DNA of 12,519 nt. Origin: Balneolaceae bacterium. Lineage in GTDB: Bacteria; Bacteroidota; Rhodothermia; Balneolales; Balneolaceae. A model generated the notes under the pieces. That model ran no database searches, had not been told where the DNA came from, and saw only the letters and a list, made by a program, of their open reading frames with translations. The stretch spans positions 1-12,519 of the forward strand of contig SKRK01000363.1 of the NCBI GenBank assembly GCA_007118525.1, in the 5' to 3' direction. Made by a program: the position numbers and the translations under genes. Below, in pieces: positions 7,345-12,519 of this stretch; positions within the stretch are counted from its first letter, which is position 1; each line of letters starts with the position of its first letter.

Positions 7345-8643
7345 TTGATAAAATATTTAATATCGATCTCATGGTTTATATCACTCGTTTTCCTCAGTGG
7401 TTGTACACTGTTCGAAAAAAGCGCAGAGTATACCCGGGAGCCCCCGGAAGTTACCGGGTTAGAAAATATTTTCAATCCCCCTAATCAATTGTTTATCAGT
7501 GAGTATGTGTTTTCACCTCAACTTTTTATAAAAGAAAATGTTAACACAGCTCCAATCATCAGGCTTAACAGCGACCAACAGCTTCAGCTTCGATTTGAAA
7601 CCCTTGGGCTTGATTCGCGCCAGTTTCGCATCAGTTTTTCGCATCACAACCCCGACTGGTCTCGCTCACCCCTTCCCCCTGAAAGATTTATAGACGGATT
7701 TTACATGCTGACCCTGAGTGGCGGCCAGTTGAGTCGCGACAGGCAGCCGGGATACAGGCAGTTCATCTACAATTTCCCAAACCGCGATTTCTCTTTCCGG
7801 CACAGCGGCAATTACATGATCCGTATTGAAGATACCGATACCGGAAACCTGCTCTTTACCATGCCTTTTTATGTTTATGAAAATGAAGGAGTAATTAGAT
7901 CCTCCGTAGACAGGCAGCTCACTCCACGGCAGGACCTCAGAACAAGACACTATCCGATTAGCAGATTTGAACCTCCCTATTTCCTGGATCAGCCGCAGTT
8001 CGACCTTCAATTTTATTATGTGCAAAACCGCTTTTGGGGCAGAGCCGAAAGGTCGAATGAACTAGACTTTTCAGCCCTCGATCACGTTCAGTTTGAAATG
8101 AGGCGTGAAAGCAGTTTTGTGGGAGATTATGAATTCAGATGGCTCTCGCTCGGCAGAATATCACAACAGGTTGAGCAAGTGGCTGAAGTTGACCTGACTA
8201 CAGACATTCCTGTTGTTATCCTGAATGACGACTCTGAAGGGTTTTCGAATCAGCCACCCCGAAACATAAATGCAAGAACCGGTTTTCCCGATCCGGGCCT
8301 GGACGCACGCTATGCAAATGTGTTTTTCAGGCTCGATCACGAGCAGGAAATTCCCCCCGGCGCCGAAATACATGTTGTGGGTGACTTTAATAACTGGACG
8401 ATACACTCCGGCTCAAAAATGAATTACCTCAGTGATATCGATAGATGGCAGGGTTCTGCGGTTATTAAAACAGGAAGCTATCACTACAAATATGTCCTGA
8501 TTGATAACAACAGGATTGATGACCTCGCTTTCGACAGCCGGTTTACATTTACCCCCCAGGAGTATCATGCATTCGTTTACATGAGAGATCAGACCCGGCA
8601 ATCTTACCGGCTTCTTCAGGTAAACCACTTTTTTTCGAATTAA
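7345..8643 (+). CDS. Type IX secretion system plug protein (DUF5103), lipoprotein
   Basis: The sequence matches the DUF5103 family, whose known member 'Plug' closes the periplasmic side of the SprA translocon of the type IX secretion system. From a TTG at 7345 the product has 432 residues and begins MIKYLISISWFISLVFLSGC, a good lipoprotein signal with LSGC lipobox and lipidated Cys20. The frame stays open up to an ATG at 7252 inside dapF, but that start would give an unusually long 50-residue leader. Family features (TTG numbering): PIIRLNSDQQLQLRFETL (70-87), the HHNPDWSRSPL stretch (100-110), SGNYMIRI (154-161), YYVQNRFWG (224-232), DYEFRWLSL (261-269), and a C-terminal immunoglobulin-like fold resembling CBM48/E-set domains (HVVGDFNNW 343-351, YHYKYVLID 379-387). 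That fold is part of the family and need not bind glycogen. No other T9SS gene lies in the window. It ends the ccmB-holB-dapF operon. Confidence 0.85.
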   Translation: MIKYLISISWFISLVFLSGCTLFEKSAEYTREPPEVTGLENIFNPPNQLFISEYVFSPQLFIKENVNTAPIIRLNSDQQLQLRFETLGLDSRQFRISFSHHNPDWSRSPLPPERFIDGFYMLTLSGGQLSRDRQPGYRQFIYNFPNRDFSFRHSGNYMIRIEDTDTGNLLFTMPFYVYENEGVIRSSVDRQLTPRQDLRTRHYPISRFEPPYFLDQPQFDLQFYYVQNRFWGRAERSNELDFSALDHVQFEMRRESSFVGDYEFRWLSLGRISQQVEQVAEVDLTTDIPVVILNDDSEGFSNQPPRNINARTGFPDPGLDARYANVFFRLDHEQEIPPGAEIHVVGDFNNWTIHSGSKMNYLSDIDRWQGSAVIKTGSYHYKYVLIDNNRIDDLAFDSRFTFTPQEYHAFVYMRDQTRQSYRLLQVNHFFSN

Positions 8644-8738
8644 AGAGTGATAAAATTTCATTTAATACACACATAAAACCGTTATTTTTCGTAGATGTTG
8701 AAACTATTTTTCAACAGGATTAGAATTTTAGATACCCA
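8644..8738. other. Intergenic spacer between the plug gene and the serine-hydrolase-like gene
   Basis: AT-rich spacer of 95 bp that separates the ccmB-holB-dapF-plug unit from the next gene group. The only structure seen is the stem-loop at 8696-8716. I find no convincing promoter. Confidence 0.5.
8696..8716. repeat. 8-bp inverted repeat / stem-loop upstream of the serine-hydrolase-like gene
   Basis: TGTTGAAA (8696-8703) and TTTCAACA (8709-8716) form a perfect stem with a 5-nt loop, 22 bp before the ATG at 8739. It is AT-rich and followed by GGATTAG rather than a clean T-run, so it is a weak terminator for the upstream operon or an operator/leader element. It cannot be decided from sequence which. 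Confidence 0.4.
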
Positions 8739-9962
8739 ATGAGAATATTAAAATTTTTCGCTGCATTTTTTCTGACTGCAGTCGTTATTTTCGGATTTAT
8801 TTTTGGAATGAACTGGAAGTCGTTTAGCACCTTTATCGACAACCGCGAGGCGATGGCGGAAGGAAGCGAGTGGGTGGAAAAAACCTATTCACTTAGAGGC
8901 CTCAGCGAATACATAGCCGAGAACCCTCAGAATGTCTCGATTGCCAGTCATGTAATTGGGGCTCCCGACTCTTTGATCCTATACCAATCCGATGTACCCA
9001 GGGTGATGGGAACAACAACCAATTTCCTGATTCTTCTGGCCTACGCCCTGGAGCTGGATAAGGGCACCTATTCCGGTGATGAGATGATAGACTGGAATGA
9101 GGTCTCCAGGTACCAGCTCCCCGACGTAGATCAGTCTGTTCATCGTCAATCGTTTCGTGAAGCTCAAAATCGCGGCTGGATTGAGGGTTCAACAATCTCA
9201 CTGCAGAATGCACTGAGGCTTTTAGCTGAATTTAATGACCTTGCTCTTTCCGACTTTCTATGGTGGAAACTGGACGGGGCCATTTGGGATCACTTACACA
9301 AAATTTTTAACCTTGATAACACGGAAATGCCGCTGCCCTTTTCCGGGCTCTATCTTGCAATTTCGCCGGGCATTCAGGAGCTCCCAAACGATGGAATTAT
9401 CGGAACATGGACTGACGCACCCCATGAAGAGTGGCGCAAACATGTGGAAAATCTCTCCCACAGATTTGTTACTGACGATGAGGAGAGAGAGCGTATTTCT
9501 GAGTACCTCAGAAGAAACCGGTTGGGAAACTCCTTCATAGAAGAGCGAAATGCCTTAATACTGTTCCCAAAAACCACGGCTAATGAGATGGTCAATCTTC
9601 TTAAGGATATCTGGAATTTCAGCTCCGTAAACGAGTCTGTAGGGCGCCAAATGAAAAACTGGATGCGCTGGCCTCTTGAACAGCAAAGGGAGATACGAAG
9701 AGATTTTACAGACTATGGCGCTATGTTTGACAACCGTCTCGGCATTCTGAATGGTATCGATTTTGGAACTTCCTCTTACACCGGAGACACCACTGTTCAA
9801 GCCATCTTTTTTGACCGGCTGCCGATTGCATTCTGGTTTCACATGTCGAGCAATCACATGCACCAAGATTTTCAGCAGCGGCTCATTTACGACCCGGCCA
9901 TGATAGAGCGAATGAAACGAGTTGTGCAACAGCACAATGAAATGGTTAATTTAAACCCCTAA
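8739..9962 (+). CDS. Membrane-anchored beta-lactamase/DD-peptidase-fold protein, probably catalytically dead
   Basis: A 407-residue protein with an N-terminal hydrophobic anchor (about 5-24) and no clear cleavage site, so likely tethered to the inner membrane facing the periplasm. The rest follows the order of class A beta-lactamase/serine-hydrolase proteins, but key residues are missing. Where MASTFK is expected there is MGTTTN (90-95), followed by the usual hydrophobic helix FLILLAYALELDKG, so the nucleophile Ser and general-base Lys become Thr and Asn. The SDN region reads EFNDLALSDFLWW (164-176). TTANEMVNLLKDIW (279-292) matches the conserved helix after the active site. The KTG strand reads GIDFGTSSYTG (339-349) with no Lys-Thr-Gly, followed by strand AIFFDRLPIAFW (355-366). 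The frame is long and intact, so this is not a decayed gene. The fold assignment is inference from motif order; a binding or regulatory role would fit. It begins the second rightward gene group. Confidence 0.6.
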   Translation: MRILKFFAAFFLTAVVIFGFIFGMNWKSFSTFIDNREAMAEGSEWVEKTYSLRGLSEYIAENPQNVSIASHVIGAPDSLILYQSDVPRVMGTTTNFLILLAYALELDKGTYSGDEMIDWNEVSRYQLPDVDQSVHRQSFREAQNRGWIEGSTISLQNALRLLAEFNDLALSDFLWWKLDGAIWDHLHKIFNLDNTEMPLPFSGLYLAISPGIQELPNDGIIGTWTDAPHEEWRKHVENLSHRFVTDDEERERISEYLRRNRLGNSFIEERNALILFPKTTANEMVNLLKDIWNFSSVNESVGRQMKNWMRWPLEQQREIRRDFTDYGAMFDNRLGILNGIDFGTSSYTGDTTVQAIFFDRLPIAFWFHMSSNHMHQDFQQRLIYDPAMIERMKRVVQQHNEMVNLNP

Positions 9963-10022
9963 AGAGACATATCTTTACCAAGATCCGGCAGCAAGATTCA
10001 CCCACACGTTTGACGATCATAA

Positions 10023-10523
10023 ATGAATAAATACTACTTTATATATTTGGTTTGGCTTTTACCGGTCTATTTCCTGGTGCAGACCGGGTATCAGTTTGCT
10101 GCCTTTCACGGCATTCAATCTACCTTCGACAACGGCGACAGTTACGTTGCAAGTGTAACTGATTTTGATGTTAAACAGATTGCGGCGCAAACAAATGGGT
10201 ATGTTGTGTTGAATTTTTCTATTGATGATGGAACTGTAGTCGAAGAGAGACTTGCCTTACCCGTTCAGATGGCTCAGGTCATCATGAACTCTGAGTTGAT
10301 CCCGGTCCGATACATGGAGAGCTCCTTCAATCCTATTGTAATGATGCCGGTTTACGAACTGCAAAAAAGCGTCATTAAAGTGAACCTTGGAGTAACCGGA
10401 TTCGGATTGGTTGTCACGTTAATCATCTCGTTTTTTGCCTCCAGGTTTGCGAGGAAGAGAATCGTGGATGGTGAAGATATCCTGGAAATAGAGCGGCTCG
10501 ACCCTGAAAATGTTGAGGAATGA
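10023..10523 (+). CDS. Small membrane protein with two TM segments and a periplasmic beta-rich domain
   Basis: Unrecognised 166-residue protein. Hydrophobic segments at about 4-22 and 119-140 flank a soluble middle of about 95 residues rich in alternating hydrophobic/polar residues (YVASVTDFDV, YVVLNFSIDDGTVVEERLALP), as in a small beta-sandwich. The layout, with a central turn, a VRYMESSFNPIVMMP stretch (95-109) before TM2, and a short basic then acidic C-terminal tail (RFARKR then EDILEIERLD), recalls DUF3592-type membrane proteins, but the similarity is only in layout. It starts 60 bp after the pseudo-hydrolase gene, and its TGA overlaps the ATG of the RsmI-like gene (ATGA at 10520-10523), so the two are translationally coupled. 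No function can be assigned. Confidence 0.75.
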   Translation: MNKYYFIYLVWLLPVYFLVQTGYQFAAFHGIQSTFDNGDSYVASVTDFDVKQIAAQTNGYVVLNFSIDDGTVVEERLALPVQMAQVIMNSELIPVRYMESSFNPIVMMPVYELQKSVIKVNLGVTGFGLVVTLIISFFASRFARKRIVDGEDILEIERLDPENVEE

Positions 10524-11230
10524 AAAAAAATAAGCTCTTTTTGATTCCCACCCCAATTGGCAAACGCAAGGAGAATCTTGTGCTTCCCGAACATACGATT
10601 AAGACGGTGCATAACTTAAGCTGCTTTCTGGTTGAAAAACCGCAAACCACTCAAAGTTTTTTCCAATGGATTAAGCATCCGGTTCCCGATTATCAGATGA
10701 CCATGAGGGTACTAAACAAAAAAACACCCGACCAGGAGATCTTCAGTTTTTTGCAGCTGTTGAAAGATCAGGACGTGGGACTGATGTCGGAGGCCGGAGC
10801 ACCCGGGGTTGCAGATCCCGGTGCTAAATTTGTAAAATTGGCCCATGAAAACGACCATCCTGTAATTTCTCTGGTTGGCCCCTCCTCGATCCTGTTGGCT
10901 CTTATGGCCTCTGGAATGAATGGGCAAAGATTTGCTTTTCACGGCTACCTATCGCTAAACGACTCGAAGCGAGTTAGAGAGCTTTCAGAATTGGAGCAGG
11001 AGTCCGTTCAAAAAGATCAAACACAGATCTTTATGGAAACTCCCCACAGAAATGAGATCCTCTTTAAAATTCTTCTTGAAAAACTGCGTCCGGGCACCAG
11101 GCTTTGTATTGCCTGTAACCTCACTCAAACGGACGAGTTTGTTAAAACCCGAACGGTTCACCAGTGGAGAGAGGCTGAAATGCCGGATCTGCAGAAAAAA
11201 CCTGCACTATTTTTGATCCACGCCGGGTAG
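10520..11230 (+). CDS. RsmI-like SAM-dependent methyltransferase (tetrapyrrole methylase fold), short Bacteroidota type
   Basis: Member of the YraL/RsmI-related tetrapyrrole-methylase superfamily; RsmI itself 2'-O-methylates C1402 of 16S rRNA. Of 236 residues, FLIPTPIG (7-14) is the N-terminal strand and SAM-site loop, GLMSEAGAPGVADPG (87-101) the glycine-rich SAM motif, LVGPSSILLALMASG (118-132) the second motif, FHGYLS (140-145) the third, and METPHRN (172-178) the conserved substrate-side motif. It is shorter than E. coli RsmI (about 286 residues) and lacks its C-terminal domain; Bacteroidota commonly carry such a short form, sometimes beside a full RsmI, so its target may differ and I give no symbol. 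The ATG overlaps the upstream stop as ATGA, implying coupled translation. It closes the 8739-11230 gene group. Confidence 0.88.
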   Translation: MKKNKLFLIPTPIGKRKENLVLPEHTIKTVHNLSCFLVEKPQTTQSFFQWIKHPVPDYQMTMRVLNKKTPDQEIFSFLQLLKDQDVGLMSEAGAPGVADPGAKFVKLAHENDHPVISLVGPSSILLALMASGMNGQRFAFHGYLSLNDSKRVRELSELEQESVQKDQTQIFMETPHRNEILFKILLEKLRPGTRLCIACNLTQTDEFVKTRTVHQWREAEMPDLQKKPALFLIHAG

Positions 11231-11436
11231 CTACCGTTATTATTGCCTTTCAACTATCCATCCTTACCCATGGTATGATATTAATCAGCAAGCCAATCAT
11301 AGCTGATATTTAACCACTTAAAAAATATTTTTTTACATCCATTTTTACTACTTACTTTTTTTTCTTTAATTGGGTGAGTTTTAATTCAAGTTCTTTAGGG
11401 TAATTATTGTGTCTTCTAATCTAACCTGAAATATTC
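11231..11436. other. AT-rich intergenic spacer before the symporter gene
   Basis: These 206 bp contain no gene I can support. They hold long T- and A-runs (about 11320-11365) and two interleaved 6-bp inverted repeats at 11274-11307. The symporter promoter should lie here, but no match good enough to place it was found. There is no clear terminator after the methylase gene. Confidence 0.5.
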
Positions 11437-12519
11437 ATGCCTGATTTTTCTCTGCATTGGATCGACTTTACAGTAATCTTTGTGTACATCGTTGTCATAC
11501 TTTGGATCGGTATCTGGGTATCCCGGAATACGGATGACACAGAAGACTACTTTCTCGCCGGCCGATCACTTACATGGTCTCTTATAGGGTTCTCACTGGT
11601 TGCCTCCAACATGTCGTCAACCAGCCTGATTGGTATGGCCGGCAGCGCTTACGGTACGGGGGTTTCCGTTTTTAATTATGAGTGGATGGCCGCCATTGTG
11701 CTCATCTTCTTCACCATCTTCCTGCTGCCGCTGCTGCTAAAAAGCCAGGTATTCACCATGCCGGAATTCCTGGAGCGACGGTACGACAGCCGCTCGCGCT
11801 ACTACTTCTCCGGGTTTACCATCCTGGGAAATATCTTTATCGATACTGCAGGCGCGCTCTATGCCGGTGCCCTTGTTATCTTTCTGCTCTACCCTTCCGT
11901 GCCTTTTGCGTTATCGGTAGTCATTCTCGCTCTTCTGGCCGGCGCCTACACCATTTTAGGTGGTTTAAAAGCGGTTGTTTACACTGATACCATTCAGGCT
12001 GTACTGCTGATGCTGGGTGCAGTACTGATTTCCGCCCTGGCATTTGGTAAAGTAGGCTCCTGGGAAGTTGTTACAACGTCTGTGGATGAGGGAATGCTCA
12101 GCCTGATACAGCCGGCCTCCGATCCATTTCTTCCCTGGCCCGGATTACTCTTTGGTATTCCGTTGCTTGGTTTCTACTTCTGGTGTACCAACCAGTTTAT
12201 GGTACAGCGCGTTTTAGGAGCTAAAAGCCTTGATCATGGACGCTGGGGGGCGCTCTTTGCGGGGTTCCTGAAGCTGCCTGTCATCTTTATCATGGTGCTT
12301 CCCGGTATCTTCGCCCTTATTCTCTATCCCGATTTACCAACCATGGAAGGATTTACTCCCGACCTGATTTTCCCGGTTCTTCTGTTCGACCTGCTCCCAA
12401 TCGGGCTTCGGGGCCTGATTCTTGTTGCCCTGATTGCGGCGATCATGTCGTCGATTGACTCGACACTCAACTCCGCCTCAACCCTCGTTACCATGGACTT
12501 TGCAAAACCGCTAAAGCCA
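11437..12519 (+). CDS. Sodium:solute symporter, SGLT-type (SSS family), 3' end beyond the window
   Basis: Na+-driven secondary transporter with the LeuT-like fold; 361 residues are visible and the frame runs open off the window end, so it is partial (family members have about 500-600). The ATG at 11437 starts just before TM1 (IDFTVIFVYIVVILWIGIWVS, split here by position 9-29). The SSS signature is GAYTILGGLKAVVYTDTIQ (169-187). By comparison with vSGLT recalled from memory, Asn58 (VASNMSS), Glu82 (YEW), NQF (252-254), Lys279 (FLKL) and the Na+-site pair Ser338/Ser339 (AAIMSS) are conserved. The vSGLT contacts Glu68 and Gln69 are instead Thr62 and Ser63, so the sugar or solute may differ from galactose. 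At least eight hydrophobic segments are visible. It is separated by 206 bp from the methylase and probably transcribed alone or with genes further right. Confidence 0.92.
   Translation, partial: MPDFSLHWIDFTVIFVYIVVILWIGIWVSRNTDDTEDYFLAGRSLTWSLIGFSLVASNMSSTSLIGMAGSAYGTGVSVFNYEWMAAIVLIFFTIFLLPLLLKSQVFTMPEFLERRYDSRSRYYFSGFTILGNIFIDTAGALYAGALVIFLLYPSVPFALSVVILALLAGAYTILGGLKAVVYTDTIQAVLLMLGAVLISALAFGKVGSWEVVTTSVDEGMLSLIQPASDPFLPWPGLLFGIPLLGFYFWCTNQFMVQRVLGAKSLDHGRWGALFAGFLKLPVIFIMVLPGIFALILYPDLPTMEGFTPDLIFPVLLFDLLPIGLRGLILVALIAAIMSSIDSTLNSASTLVTMDFAKPLKP

Noticed and set aside
8245..8643. Glycogen/starch-binding CBM48 module in the plug protein
   Set aside because: The GDFNNW-like immunoglobulin fold is a regular part of DUF5103 proteins and is not evidence for carbohydrate binding.
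8739..9962. Calling the dead serine-hydrolase-like gene a pseudogene
   Set aside because: The frame is uninterrupted for 407 codons, has a membrane anchor and normal ends; only catalytic residues are changed.
10520..11230. Calling the methylase RsmI outright
   Set aside because: It lacks the C-terminal region of RsmI and resembles the short Bacteroidota paralogue, whose target is not certain.

Overview
The window reads as chromosomal DNA from a member of the Fibrobacterota-Chlorobiota-Bacteroidota (FCB) group, most likely Balneolota/Rhodothermota or a close relative. The reasons are a type IX secretion 'plug' (DUF5103) lipoprotein, a short Bacteroidota-style RsmI-like methylase, weak or absent Shine-Dalgarno sequences, and one promoter candidate resembling the Bacteroidota form (TTG, then TAnnTTTG). 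This placement is inference from gene content; no rRNA is present.

Left part, minus strand (1-4488). folD (one-carbon folate metabolism) is separated by a 264-bp non-coding stretch from a tight three-gene operon read ptsN-like, then dacB/PBP4, then an NtrC-type sigma-54 response regulator. That operon ends in a strong GC-rich hairpin with a T-tract. It joins an EIIA(Ntr)-type phosphocarrier, a cell-wall DD-peptidase and a sigma-54 activator.

Divergent control region (4489-4631). These 143 bp carry two perfect dyads: an 8+8-bp inverted repeat overlapping a candidate ptsN promoter, and a 16-bp perfect palindrome. This is the most regulatory-looking DNA in the window.

Right part, plus strand (4632-12519). 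ccmB, holB (delta'), dapF and the T9SS plug lipoprotein are packed almost end to end and look like one operon. After a 95-bp gap with a stem-loop comes a second group: a membrane-anchored protein with a beta-lactamase/DD-peptidase-like fold that appears to have lost its catalytic residues, a small two-TM protein, and an RsmI-like SAM methylase joined to it by an ATGA overlap. After 206 bp of AT-rich spacer an SGLT-type sodium:solute symporter begins and runs off the window end.

Most of the window is housekeeping. I see no mobile element, CRISPR array, tRNA, rRNA or clear defence system. The least ordinary items are the putative pseudo-enzyme at 8739-9962 and the double-dyad divergent region.
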